Shown here one piece after another: positions 1-12,206 of a stretch of 64,000 nucleotides of DNA. A program made the position numbers and the translations under genes. The DNA lies in the NCBI GenBank assembly GCA_012861695.1, contig JAAOOA010001127.1, positions 62,001 to 126,000 on the forward strand. Reading direction: 5' to 3'. This DNA comes from Trematomus loennbergii. Taxonomy: Eukaryota; Chordata; Actinopteri; Perciformes; Nototheniidae. Positions within the stretch are counted from its first letter, which is position 1. Each line of letters starts with the position of its first letter. The notes beneath the pieces were generated by a model. That model saw only the letters and a program-made list of their open reading frames with translations. It was not told the DNA's origin and searched no databases.

Positions 1-54
1 GCTCCACAGGTCAGAGAGTCTGGATCTGAACAGAGAGCTTTGTCATATAACTGA

Positions 55-56
<2 letters not shown>

Positions 57-106
<50 letters not shown>

Positions 107-112
107 ACAGAC
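57..112. repeat. (CA)n microsatellite
   Basis: About 44 bp of pure CA, then CAGA-interrupted CA. Confidence 0.97.
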
Positions 113-309
113 ACAGAGAGGTAATTGATCTTAAGAACTTTTTGTAATATAATTTTCTGTTTAAGTTGAATTATTAGAGATGCATTTTGCTCAAAGTTTA
201 TCACATGTTATTTTAATTCTGAATCTAAAGTCACTAAAAGCTGTTTGATAAATGTAGTGGAGTAAAGGATAAAGAAGCATAAAATGGGAATACTCATTCT
301 CAGTAGTTC

Positions 310-362
310 TTCAAATAGTACATTACTTTGAGTAAATGTACTTAGTTGCTTTCCACCACCGT
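310..362. mobile_element. Terminal fragment of the 33-bp-array TIR family (family D)
   Basis: The stretch around TTTGAGTAAATGTACTTAG ending in CTTTCCACCACC resembles the outer end of the AAGTAC-rich teleost element whose arrays lie at 18.4 and 20.2 kb. No array is present here. Assignment rests on recognition of the sequence, not on TSDs. Confidence 0.45.
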
Positions 363-370
363 TAATGAAT

Positions 371-397
371 ACAGACAGACAGGCAGGCAGGCAGACG

Positions 398-428
<31 letters not shown>

Positions 429-440
429 AGGCAGACAGAC
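371..440. repeat. CAGA/CGGA tetranucleotide repeat
   Basis: Seventy bp of GACA, GGCA and GACG tetramers; it accounts for the Cys/Leu/Ser-rich reverse-strand open frame here. Confidence 0.95.
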
Positions 441-1281
441 ATCTGCCTCCTTTGTGGTTAAAACAGGTCACCATAAGTTGTGTTCCTGCAGTATAATCAA
501 TTTATAAAGCAGTTCTGTTCCTGTGAACACTTCATACTTTCGCAGCTCTGTTCTTCCTCCTCAGCTGTTTTAATGTGTGCCATGTGAGACAAACAGCAGA
601 AACGGTTTACATGAGCGCTCTCTGTTTTGACTGGGAGACGAGAGCCCGCCCTGTTTGATGTCCGTCCAGCGTCTGACCTGAGTCAGATTCCATGGCAGGC
701 TTTCAAATTAAATATTTGAGCTGGTGCTGTTTTTTGGAAACAAGGAGCGATCTTAATAAGAGAGATAATATGAGCTCGACGTGCAAAAAAAAGCCAAGGA
801 AATCAGACTTTGAGCTAGCTGTCAGAAGTCATTCAAGGTTCAATGCAAGATGTGGAGAGTTGTATACAAAAATGTCAAACCCAGCGTTCTTAAATTTGTA
901 AATACATGACATGTCATACAGGGATGGCAGCAGATCAGTCTGTTGGGAATTAGCTTAGGAATTGGATGGTCGTCGGTTCGAGTGACACGTTACACCCTTC
1001 CCGATTTAATATCCCCCCTTAAATACTTATTTTCTGCATGATTCTCTCTGTATATTTGTCAGTGGATTTTTGTTTTCCAGCACCGCTAGCAATCACTCCT
1101 CGGGGCATATTTAGAATTATGTGATGTTGTCCACATGATCAGCTCCGGTCCTAAAGCTGCAGCTCCACGAAGAAGTACTCACTTTTACCAGAGATGCTTC
1201 TCTACACACTGTCATTATGTGTTTCTTTGTTTAGCGCTGCACAGCTGTGTAGCTGCTGCGAAGGAAGTAATGGACAGGATG
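441..1281. other. No gene recognised
   Basis: Mixed-composition sequence without a supported exon. An ATG at 872 opens MSNPAFLNL and stops; it only chances to resemble the SMURF start MSNP. Confidence 0.5.
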
Positions 1282-2172
1282 TAGAGTGGTGCAGGAATGA
1301 GTCCTGGAAGTTAGTTAACATTTTTGCACTTTCTTTGATTGGAAGTCAATTGTTTTTAGGATTTTTTTTTAAAGTTGTTAGCCTGAAAAAGGTTCTGTAT
1401 TAACCCTAGCTGAAAAGATTTTAACGTTTTGTTCTACAGCATAAAATACGTCAGCAAATACCGTAGCCTACAAATGTTCGATGCCGGTTGCTAACAAGTG
1501 TCTAAAAAAGATGCCCAACATTAGCCGCCTTTAGCTTAGCGGTGATGACGTGAAGTCATGTGACCGTGCTGTAGTTCCTTTATAGCCCAACATTAGCCAC
1601 CTTTAGCTTAGCGGTGATGACGTGAAGTCATGTGACCGTGCTGTAGTTCCTTTATAGCCCAACATTAGCCACCTTTAGCTTAGCGGTGATGACGTGAGTC
1701 ATGTGACCGTGCTGTAGTTCCTTTATAGCCCAACATTAGCCACCTTTAGCTTAGCGGTGATGACGTGAAGTCATGTGACCGTGCTGTAGTTCCTTTATAG
1801 CCCAACATTAGCCGCCTTTAGCTTAGCGGTGATGACGTGAAGTCATGTGACCGTGCTGTAGTTCCTTTATAGCCCAACATTAGCCACCTTTAGCTTAGCG
1901 GTGGTGACGTGAAGTCATGTGACCGTGCTGTAGTTCCTTTATAGCCCAACATTAGCCTCCTTTAGCTTAGCGGTGATGACGTGAAGTCATGTGACCGTGC
2001 TGTAGTTCCTTTATAGCCCAACATTAGCCGCCTTTAGCTTAGCGGTGGTGTAATGAAGTCACATATCTTATTTTCTCCAAAATCCAATAGAACATTCCAA
2101 TTGGCTTTATGTCGAGCGACCACTTGCGATGCTAACTTCCGAAATGTTCGACAAAAATGTGTCGCCACTCTT
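1282..2172 (+). mobile_element. Family A TIR element with 72-bp tandem array (locus A1)
   Basis: The left end reads TAGAGTGGTGCAGGAATGAG; the right end (GTGTCGCCACTCTTT) is a decayed inverse of it. Between them lie a conserved left arm (TTGTTAGCCTGAAA, GATTTTAACGTTTTGTTCTA), a 72-bp array at 1513-2066 (about 7 units) and a right arm with GCGATGCTAACTTCCG. No coding sequence is present, so it is non-autonomous. Family membership of the other loci is judged by these arms. Confidence 0.8.
1513..2066 (+). repeat. 72-bp tandem array (A1, about 7 units)
   Basis: Unit start-to-start distance is 72 bp (for example 1585 to 1657). Each unit holds GCCCAACATTAGCC, CTTTAGCTTAGCGGTG, TGACGTGAAGTCATGTGAC and GCTGTAGTTCCTTTATA. 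Units differ by few substitutions. Confidence 0.97.
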
Positions 2173-3681
2173 TGAGACCTTGTAGCTGCATGTAGTCATT
2201 TGTAGTCGGGTTGATTTTTGACACATAGCTGCAGATGAGTTTGTTTCCTGGCAGGTTGTGAATGATGACATTCAACAGGCCTGTAGCTGTTTGTGCTGAA
2301 GGCGTCTCTACTTGCTGACAGCCTTCCCCCCCCCACTGTCCATTTGAACCAGATGTTGCACATGTTTGCCAGCTATAAAACTGGAAAGATATGGCAAGCA
2401 AGCTGCTAAAACTAACACTCAGGGTGAGAATTGCCCCTCGACAACAACGGGACAGGTTTCCATTAGACTCTCCAGCTGATCACTCCTAAATTATGTGACA
2501 TACAAACACGGGGTGATCATAAATTACATCATCACGCCACGGCTCATTGTTTGTCTGATCACTATTACATTCTGTAGTGCAGACAGAGCTCATGCAGGGT
2601 TTTTTCAAAAAAAATGCAATACTGTGGAGCTGGTCTAGTATATATAGATTATATCGAGACACGTATACAAGATGTCTCCGCGGACATAAACAACAACGTG
2701 TCGTCGGAGCTCCGTAAAAACAAAGCTGTCTCTGCCGTATGACGCTCTGTTTGATACTCATATTTCTGGAGTCATTATACCGTTTTTGAGGAACAGAAAT
2801 ATAGTTTTCTGGCATCACTTTAACATCTGCATTTTGGTATGTTACCTGGTTTAGACAAAACCCTGTCATGGTGTGATTTGCAGCGCTTTCCATGTGTTCA
2901 CTTTAAACTATAATACCCTGCTGTTGTCATATATATCATATAATCAATGTGTACATTTTTTGTCTTTTGTATATATTTAAATGCTTGTCTTTATTCTTTT
3001 TGAAAGCTAAATAGTTTGCTTGCACCATTTTACACCAATGAGAATCCCTTGAATGTGTAATGGTACCAGGCAATAAACTAAACTCTTAAAATTCTGATTC
3101 TGAAAATTGATGACACGCAGCCAAAAGTTCACTCTAATATGATTGAGAGTTTGCAGAAAGTGGAACGCACCCCGGCCGTCCGTCTGAGTCAAACGCTGTC
3201 CGTCACAAAGAAGAAGTCTAAGCTCCTTTTGAATCAATTTTCCGCCCCGAAAGACATGCAACAGAATAATAAACGAACTGATGTGTGATTGATTTCCTGG
3301 CCCGATGCAGATTCTCGACGTTTATAGCCTCGTCTTTCTGTCTTTGCTACGAGTTTACATGTGACTTTTTGAGGCATATGGTTTGCTCATCTGAATTCTT
3401 TGGCGCGCTGCAGACAGCGAAGAGATCTCTCTCTGTGGGATTCCCTACAATTCTCCATTCACATTCCCACCTCTTCCTCTCTGAGTCAGTCCTGTTCTTT
3501 CCGACTGTAAGCCTCGTCTCCCTCTCACCAAAGAATATTTCACTCCCACCCTCCCTCTGCACTCACCCGTTCGGTTTCTGTCTGTGCACCCTGACACTTA
3601 TTTGCGGATAATCACTACAGGATTTAAAGTCGCTGCAAGTATCTCCAAATAGTAGAGGTGGGCACTATAAAGCTTTATCAA
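2173..3681. other. No gene recognised
   Basis: Mostly unique-looking AT-rich sequence; the open frames (135 aa and 84 aa on -, 108 aa on +) resemble no protein and have no splice context. Confidence 0.5.
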
Positions 3682-4731
3682 CAGGGTTGGGAGGGTTATT
3701 TTTTAAAGGATGTTTTTTTGGTTGAAATAAGGTCTGTGGTTAACACAAGCTGAACTTAATTCCATTACTATAGCTAATTACCAATTAAATAATGTAATCA
3801 GTAACCTATAAAAGTATCCTAAATACTCTCCATTACTTCTGGATTACAGCTATATCAAATACCATCCCATAAACTCATGCTGTTTTAGTTTAGTGCATGA
3901 ATTCAAGTATTTTTGCTTAATAAATGAGGTGTCAGCCTACTGTTTCAACACAAAAGAAGAATGAATGAAAACCAAAAGAACATGTAGGCAGTATGCATAC
4001 CTATTTCAAAACATAATCATTTACAAAGCGTTTACCTGTGAAGGGTTCTTTAAATTACATCAGGACTCTTGGATAGTGACAGTATGTTCGCAGCTGGAAG
4101 AACAGCTTCCACTTGAAGGTAATGTTGGTCACTATTAAATTGACACAAAGTTAAACCACATTTTTGAGTAAAAGATGTTGAATATTTTGACCACAGTAAG
4201 GCAATAAAAATAGAAATGGATAATGACAGACTGGTTTATGTCCAAGTTGAAGTCAGAATTCCACCAGAATTGACCTGTGAAGACCACAGCTGCTTAATAT
4301 CTGAATAAAAACAACCCTAATTCAATGTAAGTTATGATCATTGACTTTTTTCTTGCGAAGAACATAGTTTGGAGCCATCCGTGTGGTTTGTGTGGCTATG
4401 AAAGAACCACTTTTCAGACATTAAGAAAAACATGTGGAAACGGATCAAATTTGACCCGAGGACAACACAAAGACTCTAAAAAATAAAAACTGAGAAATCT
4501 CCGACCAATGAAAGCATTTTTTGAGCTAGAAGCCATAATAATGAACTGGAAGACTTTGGAGTTTGTAACATATCATGCTTTATTTAAAAATGTATTGAAA
4601 CATTGCAATCCAGCTCGAAATCCCAGTTTTTTGGAAATGTACCTGTGGTCTCTGTAAGGCAATACTGGTGCCTTTTATTATATCCTAATTACGTTATCCT
4701 ATTACATGTAATCCGTTACTCTCCACGCCTG
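3682..4731. mobile_element. hAT-like non-autonomous element, decayed
   Basis: The left end CAGGGTTGGGAGGGTTA and the right end, ATTACATGTAATCCGTTACT followed by CTCCACGCCTG, recall a common teleost hAT-type element whose ends read CAGGGTTGGG. The 8-bp flanks do not match, so no TSD is shown. A ~45-bp stretch at 3712-3756 (GAAATAAGGTCTGTGGTTAA) is shared with the family A left arm, suggesting a chimera. Confidence 0.55.
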
Positions 4732-5163
4732 TTGCTCCATTGGTTCCTCCCTCTCCCCTGCAGGTTGACTGGCAGTTGAATGGACACAGATGCTGCTTAG
4801 AGTATAAATTATTTGGAAAACGCAACAAAGACCCTGGGGTTCACACTGGCCTCTGTGTGTGGCTTCCAGTGAAAGGCTTAGGTCTCTCTTTTCAATGCAG
4901 CTTGGTCTGGGTGTAGTCTACAGATGGGGGGGTCTTTGGATGTTGGATAATTGGAGGAGAACCCCCCCTCTTCCACAGCTGGTTACAGATGGAGGACGGG
5001 ACCTGATGATCAAACCGTTCTAATGTGGTCTGAGCTGGATCTCGGTGCATTCATGTGGTCTCAGTCTGAGTATGGAAGTGATTTGGCTTCATCTGGGTGT
5101 TCAGACAGGAAACATGGTAAATATGCAGTGATGAGCTGCATGTGGGCTCGACTGAACCATCAC
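4732..5163. other. No gene recognised
   Basis: Unique-looking sequence. An 83-aa open frame at 4951-5202 runs into the adjacent transposon and has no recognisable domain. Confidence 0.45.
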
Positions 5164-6541
5164 CAGAGATGGCAACAGTACACACATCCTTTACTCAAGT
5201 AGAAGTACAGATACTCGTGTTTAAAAATACTCTGGTGAAAGTAGAAGTACTGACTAAACTTCTTTACTCAAGTAAAAGTAAAGAGGGCTTTGAAATGTAC
5301 TTCAGTAAAAAGTACCCATAACTAGCAGCTGTTTTAAAGAGTACCTGACCTCCCTTTATATTAATAGAACAATAATGTCATTGTTAGCTAATGAATGTTT
5401 CCATGCTGAACAACGGCAACATGACAACGTTTTCATTGGTCCCTCTTCTTTAGAGAAGACCAGGAAATGATGGATACACGGATCGTGTTCAAATCAATAG
5501 GCACGCAATGACTCTAAATAATAATGATCACGCCACCAAACACACATTCAAACTAAAGGAACCAGCCTGTTTGGGAAATGAAGAAGTAGAAAGTACAGGT
5601 ATTTGTGTTCAACATGTAAGAAGTAGAAAGTACAGGTATTTGTGTTCAACATGTAAGAAGTAGAAAGTACAGGTATTTGTGTTCAACATGTAAGAAGTAG
5701 AAAGTACAGGTATTTGTGTTCAACATGTAAGAAGTAGAAAGTACAGGTATTTGTGTTCAACATGTAAGAAGTAGAAAGTACAGGTATTTGTGTTCAACAT
5801 GTAAGAAGTAGAAAGTACAGGTATTTGGTTCAACATGTAAGAAGTAGAAAGTACAGGTATTTGTGTTCAACATGTAAGAAGTAGAAAGTACAGGTATTTG
5901 TTCAACATGTAAGAAGTAGAAAGTACAGGTATTTGTGTTCAACATGTAAGAAGTAGAAAGTACAGGTATTTGGTTCAACATGTAAGAAGTAGAAAGTACA
6001 GGTATTTGTGTTCAACATGTAAGAAGTAGAAAGTACAGGTATTTGTGTTCAACATGTAAGAAGTAGAAAGTACAGGTATTTGTGTTCAACATGTAAGAAG
6101 TAGAAAGTACAGGTATTTGTGTTCAACATGTAAGAAGTAGAAAGTACAGGTATTTGTGTTCAACATGTAAGAAGTAGAAAGTACAGGTATTTGTGTTCAA
6201 CATGTAAGAAGTAGAAAGTACAGGTATTTGTGTTCAACATGTAAGAAGTAGAAAGTACAGGTATTTGTGTTCAAATGTAAGAAGTAGAAAGTACAGGTAT
6301 TTGTGTTCAACATGTAAGAAGTAGAAAGTACAGGTATTTGTGTTCAACATGTAAGAAGTAGAAAGTACAGGTATTTGTGTTCAACATGTAAGAAGTAGAA
6401 AGTACAGGTATTTGTGTTCAAATGTAAGAAGTCAAAGTAAAAAGTCGTCAAAAATAAGTAGTGGAGTAAAGTACTGATACCAGAAACATGTACTTAAGTA
6501 CAGTAACAAAGTATTTGTACTCCACTACTTCCCAACCTCTA
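5164..6541 (+). mobile_element. hAT non-autonomous element with 37-bp array (family C, copy 1)
   Basis: Ends CAGAGATGGCAA and TTCCCAACCTCTA are imperfect inverted repeats. The flanks ACCATCAC (5156-5163) and ACCATCAT (6542-6549) form an 8-bp target-site duplication with one mismatch, as expected for hAT. The body contains a 37-bp minisatellite. A second copy lies inverted at 22028-22740. Confidence 0.85.
5581..6440 (+). repeat. 37-bp minisatellite, about 23 units
   Basis: Units of AAGAAGTAGAAAGTACAGGT plus ATTTGTGTTCAACATGT; a few units lack 2-4 bases. Almost no substitutions, implying recent expansion. The reverse strand is open for 74 aa only because of the repeat. Confidence 0.97.
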
Positions 6542-7636
6542 ACCATCATGGACTCTCTTTAGGAAACATTTCCACATTTTGCATGAAAGAAAACAAATAC
6601 AACAGAGCAGAGCGGGGAAACATGTGGTGTCGAGGAATCAAAGAGAGGACGTATAACGAGCAATTATTGCACATCATTTGTAAACATTTCTTCCCCCCGC
6701 TGAGAGCCTCCCATCATTTTAAATTGTTCCATCAATTAATGCACTGGCTGGCTGACTGGCTGTTGGTTCAGCTGCTCGTCAGTGAGGACAAAGGCTTCTG
6801 CGCTCGCTCTAAACTCAGCCGCCAGCAACGGCCCGGAGGAGACCAGATGTAGGGAAAGAAAAAGGGGGAGGAAGTGATCTCCAGACCCCGAACACTTGTC
6901 CAACGACGTCTGACAGGTGGGAGCAGTACTTCCCTCCTTTTATTTTTGTATTATTATTATTAAAGTATTTACTCCACTCATGGCAATTATTATAAAACAA
7001 AGCATGTACATTTAAGCTGCTTTTGTAGCTCATGATGGAAAGGAGAAAGTCTTATTTAACCCTTGCCTAAAAATAGATAGGCTTTCAATCACAGCTGCTT
7101 ACAACCAATACTTAAGTAACGTGAAACACAATCACAAGTCAACCCTACAGTCTACCATCATCTTCATACTGTCTATTTATTCTTTCTCTATACATGTTAT
7201 TTAACCTAAAGATGTTCATACAGCCCTTTTTATAAATTTAGTAAAGAATTACTCAGTTTGACGCCAAATACAGAGATACTGCTTTACAGTGAACTAAGAC
7301 AGTCTGACTCAGCAGGACTTAGTTGTGTTATAACGGGGTAGAAACTCAGAGAGAAATGTGTGGGCTGCATCTGTGGTTTGGAGAGATTTGCTCTTCATGC
7401 TGAGTGGAGCATCAACACTTCAGAGTGGTGGCTTCCTAGCATTTATAACGGATATTATTTTTTCCTGTATACACGCTGGGGCTGCAAAGACATTTAAACA
7501 AAATTGCGCATGGACAAGTGGAATATTTGTAATCGCAGGAAGCACATTTGTTAAAGGCTAAATATGTTAAAATACAATTTTGTGTGAAGTATTGTGCTGC
7601 TGCAGACGTATCTCAGCCAACAAATCATATATACAG
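6542..7636. other. No gene recognised
   Basis: Unique-looking AT-rich sequence; short open frames of 67-89 aa show no domain. Confidence 0.5.
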
Positions 7637-8531
7637 TCATGTGACCGTGCTGTAGTTCCTTTATAACCCAATTAGCCACCTTTAGCTTAGCGGTGGTGAC
7701 GTGAAGTCATGTGACCGTGCTGTAGTTCCTTTATAGCCCAACATTAGCCACCTTTAGCTTAGCGGTGGTGACGTGAAGTCATGTGACCGTGCTGTAGTTC
7801 CTTTATAGCCAACATTAGCCGCCTTTAGCTTAGCGGTGGTGACGTGAAGTCATGTGACCGTGCTGTAGTTCCTTTATAGCCCAACATTAGCCACCTTTAG
7901 CTTAGCGGTGGTGACGTGAAGTCATGTGACCGTGCTGTAGTTCCTTTATAGCCCAACATTAGCCACCTTTAGCTTAGCGGTGGTGATGTGAAGTCATGTG
8001 ACCGTGCTGTAGTTCCTTTATAGCCCAACATTAGCCTCCTTTAGCTTAGCGGTGGTGACGTGAAGTCATGTGACCGAGCTGTAGTTCCTTTATAGCCCAA
8101 CATTAGCTACCTTTAGCTTAGCGGTGGTGACGTGAAGTCATGTGACCGAGCTGTAGTTTCCTTTATAGCCCAACATTAGCCCCTTTAGCTTAGCGGTGGT
8201 GACGTGAAGTCATGTGACCGTGCTGTAGTTCCTTTATAGCCCAACATTAGCCACCTTTAGCTTAGCGGTGGTGACGTGAAGTCATGTGACCGTGCTGTAG
8301 TTCCTTTATAGCCTAGCGTTAGCTTTTTACTTCAGAAATCATAAAGTGTGTTAATATGTGGAGATTATCCTGCTGAACTAAACGTGTAAGTATCATAAAC
8401 GTTTGTTTGACACAGAGATTATTTTCTGTCATTATCCACGGAAAATCCTTTTGCGTTTTTGTTGATAGAGCCATTGCGATGCTAACTTTCGGATCTTTGC
8501 ACAAAAAAACGTCATCACTGCACCGCTCTTT
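7637..8531 (+). mobile_element. Family A element, 5'-truncated, with 72-bp array (A2)
   Basis: The array (7637-8312, about 10 units) starts abruptly without the left arm. It is followed by the right arm (GTTAGCTTTTTACTTCAGAA, GTGTAAGTATCATAAACGTT) and the terminus ending CATCACTGCACCGCTCTTT, an inverse of the left TIR. Most units carry GGTGGTGACG rather than GGTGATGACG. Confidence 0.82.
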
Positions 8532-9591
8532 AACTTTAAATCAGGATCTGTAAACTGGACTCTAATAGTTCTGTCACAGGGAAAGAGTGCAGAGAGAGCG
8601 AGAGTTTGTGTTTTGGCCTCGGAGTAGTGCTTTCCTCCTGGGTGGTTTGGGAAAGACCCTCTTCAAAGACCCGCTCAGTAACCTGGCTGTGGTTCTTAAT
8701 GGGTGAAACTGGATTATCAGTGAGTGTGAGGGAGGGGAGCTCCACTGAGGACTAAACAGATTCCTGTCCTCAGGCTCTTCTCCATGCTGGCCCTCTCCAA
8801 GACCCTCTAATTCTTCCCTATTTCACAAACTACAGCTCCCTTTGAAGTTAGAAGCTCAACTTGAGGGTGTTTTTCTGTATCGGAGGCGGTCTAATGCATA
8901 TCCAATGTCAGGCTAAAACCCAGTTTGACTTCAGATGCCCTTAAAGTAAGTCTGTGCTACTGCTGCTGCTGCTGTGGAAAAAGTGACATGTGAGGATCAT
9001 TAGTGATTCACATTGACAATTATGTTATTTTAGGCTGTGGAGGGTTGCAAGATGTGAAGAAAACATGCAAGATGTAATAAGTGTTGGACATTTTGAAGTG
9101 CAATTCTAAGTCATTATCCTACACTTTTTAGGTAAACAGTTTCAGTGTGTTTATGATGACCTATTGTTTTCAGATACGGCTGTTAAGTTGTCACATGGAA
9201 TATCACGGTTGATCTAAACCTAGATTTTTATATTTCTTGGTCCCATCTTGTTGGCCAAACCTCATTGGCCAAATGGGCTTTGTCATGCCTCTCACAAAGT
9301 ATAGCAATGGGAAGGCAATTCCTAGACACCGTCATGAATCAGTTCCTGAATGGAATGCAACCGGGCTCGGAGCAGCCCTTTCGCCCCGGTTTATTGTGGA
9401 AATTCACACTGCAATGGTGATAAAAGCATTACATCTGCTGCCCTAGTAAAACCACACTATCTCACATTAATTCACAACTTCTCTGGCTCTTGTGTTGGAA
9501 AGAGAAAACTGTGTGGAGGTTCCCATCACACCAGTTCCTAGGTGGAAGTAGTTAAATGCAAAAAAAATGTATCATCGTGATACTCGTCAAT
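8532..9591. other. No gene recognised
   Basis: Unique-looking; a short CTG run near 8958. Open frames of 63-69 aa show no homology I can recognise. Confidence 0.5.
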
Positions 9592-10478
9592 GAAATGCCG
9601 CGTTTCCATAGCTTGGCCCGACTCGCTTATTGTTTGTTTTTCCATTGGGAAAAGTTCTGGATAGAACCTGGTACTTTTTAGTACCATTACTGTGTGATGG
9701 CATGAATGTATTAAGAGAAAACATTAGAGCGTTGGAGGCGGGTTCCCCTTTGTTTTAATGAATGTTGCTCAGCGTTGTATGAAGCCGAAATGGCTCGACT
9801 CAAGAACAAAAATAACCGTATCTTCCTGGATCTTCCGCATTCATTGGACACATAAAGGCAAATGGGTTATCCTTAAAAACCGCTTCCAAACCGTTACATC
9901 ACATTGGGTTTCTAGATTCAGCCATTAGCACATTTTTAGCCACTAATGATTTAAATAAGGGCTATTGAAATGTTCGTACTGGGACGTTTTTTTCAACACG
10001 TCACGTTATTTATACGGATTTTGTTTTACCACCATTTAGCCTTTACGAAAATTTGCTTCAAATGCTTGACTTACTTCCTGGGGGTCTTGGGTTTATGGTG
10101 ATGTTAAAACACTGCAGACAACTGATTGGAAAGAGGGAATTGGTACTAGAGCGCACAAAGCATCCTGCACAAACACGTTTTTTTAAGTAGAAAACTACCG
10201 TCAAAAGCAACCACATTTGTTTTTTTCACCAAACTCAGATGTTGTTTTTTAAAATGGCATCCACCAAAACTACGCTTTACGATTGATTTCTATGTCTTAT
10301 TTCTTTTCTGATAAAAGGATTTAACGATTCTCTCGATGACAATTACACAGTTTTAAGCTTCCAATGCTAACACCTACATCTCCACCTACATTAACAGGCA
10401 CTTTATGCAGTGAAAAACTAAGCACCTTGTACCAAAAGCTTGTCGAGCCGTACCAATGCAGTGAAAATGCGACTTAAA
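9592..10478. mobile_element. Possible TIR element (weak)
   Basis: GCCGCGTTTCCATAG at the left and CAGTGAAAATGCGAC at the right are rough inverted repeats enclosing AT-rich non-coding sequence. No TSD was seen. Confidence 0.35.
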
Positions 10479-10860
10479 GGTGGGGTAGGTAAGTTTGAGA
10501 AACCAGCTCGAGTGCGCTAGAATTTGAAAATACACGACCGGAGAAAATCTGCCACTTCCTTACAGAGCCCCTCCTCCAACACACACGAACGCGCACATGA
10601 CCAATGAGGGCACGAGATAAGTCTGTGCACAGATGGAAGGCTGACAGGCAGGTAGGCCATCCAGTTACTTTAGCCGGGCCGGCTCAGATGATTGGTCGTG
10701 CTTTTTACAGTACTACGGCTTCCACAGATGAAATTTTTTAATGGATTTTTTGTCAAAGCACTTCAGATATTCATTGCTATCGGATGTTCGTTTTCTTTTG
10801 TTTTCTGTGATGTCTGTTATTATTATCACCTCTCAGCTGTGTGCCCAGGTGAGATCACTC
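10474..10860. mobile_element. Fragment of a dispersed teleost repeat
   Basis: TTAAAGGTGGGGTAGGTAAG and the following text (GTTTGAGAAACCAGCTCGAG, CACGACCGGAGAAAATCTG, ACCAATGAGGGCACGAGATA) are familiar to me from repeats in many teleost genomes. The right end was not found. Confidence 0.5.
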
Positions 10861-11709
10861 AGCAAGTTTGGACAGACTCTCATTAGCTCTGATAAATATC
10901 CACACAGATAGTTTTACTTCCCCCTGGAAACAAAGCTGGAGTTCTGGTGGTCAGAGAGTCCTGCCCAGCTGTCCGATTGTAGAAAGGGTAACCCGAGAAT
11001 AACTCTTGGACGTGCGGACTGTGCTTTAAACCTGGATGGACACGGGGTTGATACGATTAGCTCTGACTAACCTCAAGCAGATGGGGGTCTCTCAAGTCTC
11101 AAGGCGAAAGGGGGAAGCCGCGAAAAGCCGCAAGACGCCAACAGCTGACTGCAGGCGTCTGTCCGTGCTTTCGGCCTGACGTTTAAACCCCTTCAGTCCT
11201 CAGAAGAAAGATGTTTATATTCACACCGGATCACATTTCAAATGGCAACTCGGGCCGACGTTGGACAAACACCCCGCAGGAATCCACCGCAGAAGAAAGA
11301 AAGTCTAGCCGAGGAAACAAATGTGATATTTCAACACTGGGTTTTCAACACTCTTGCAGTAAGGAATCCTAAGTATGTTCAGAGTCCCATAGGTCTCCGT
11401 TGTCTCAGATGTGTAGCTGTCTGGTTGATAAGAGTGGTGGGTTCAATATGAAACTAACCTTCAAATGTGTGCTAACGTAGACAGTCATGTTGGGACATTT
11501 TCAGAAATGTAACACCATATTTATTACTTAATGTACTATATGGTCTAGAGCTTAAGGCTAGAAGAATGCTTTGGTTTCCTTTGGCGTCCCACAACTGAAT
11601 TCATGTTGTGTTTTGGATGCATTAATACATTAAACTCTGGCTTGTTCAAAATTCAAGCCTCTATTGTTATGTTCACAGTAGCTACAGTGTAGATATGGCA
11701 ATGAAAAAC
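10861..11709. other. No gene recognised
   Basis: Unique-looking sequence; nothing supported. Confidence 0.45.
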
Positions 11710-12206
11710 TTAAAGTGGACCTATCATGCTATATTTGAATAATATAGTGTAGGACCATACCTATATAAGGCATATTTATACTTTTTTTTGTGCAAAATAC
11801 CAAACAGATCATGCATTTTAGCCATGCCTCATTTTGCTCTATTTGACATTTTTTAGCTCTGTGTTTGTAAGGGCAGATAAGGGCAGAACAGCACCACCTA
11901 CAGGCCTGGCATATGTACTACAGCGTCTCCAGCGCTTTCGAACGGCAATGGCCGTGGCTGTCTCCTCCTGATTGGTGGAGTTGGCCCAATAGCCGTAGCG
12001 CCACCGTCCTGACGTCAGGACAGTGTTCAAATCTGGATCAGTTTTTATCAGATCCGTTGCAGCCCCTTTTTTAGAGATTTGGGTATGGAGGAAAATAGAG
12101 AGGGTTGTGTTTTCTGACACTTGGTGAGTTCCCTGGAACACCGGGGACACATATTCATGTATAAAAGACGTACAAAAGTGCATTTTGCATGATAGGTCCC
12201 CTTTAA
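11710..12206 (-). mobile_element. TTAA-flanked MITE (family B, copy 1)
   Basis: TTAA at both ends encloses inverted termini AAGTGGACCTATCATGC and GCATGATAGGTCCCCTT. The TTAA flanks suggest piggyBac-type insertion. Internal GAAAATAGAGAGGGTTGTGT is the complement of the AACCCTCTCT segment in other copies, setting the orientation. No transposase. Confidence 0.8.

Noticed and set aside
872..901. ATG opening MSNP, like the SMURF N-terminus
   Set aside because: Continues AFLNL and stops; lacks RRNG and a donor site. Chance match.
5581..6440. CRISPR-like regular direct repeats (also at 18.4, 31.2 and 48.7 kb)
   Set aside because: No unique spacers between repeats; eukaryotic minisatellites.
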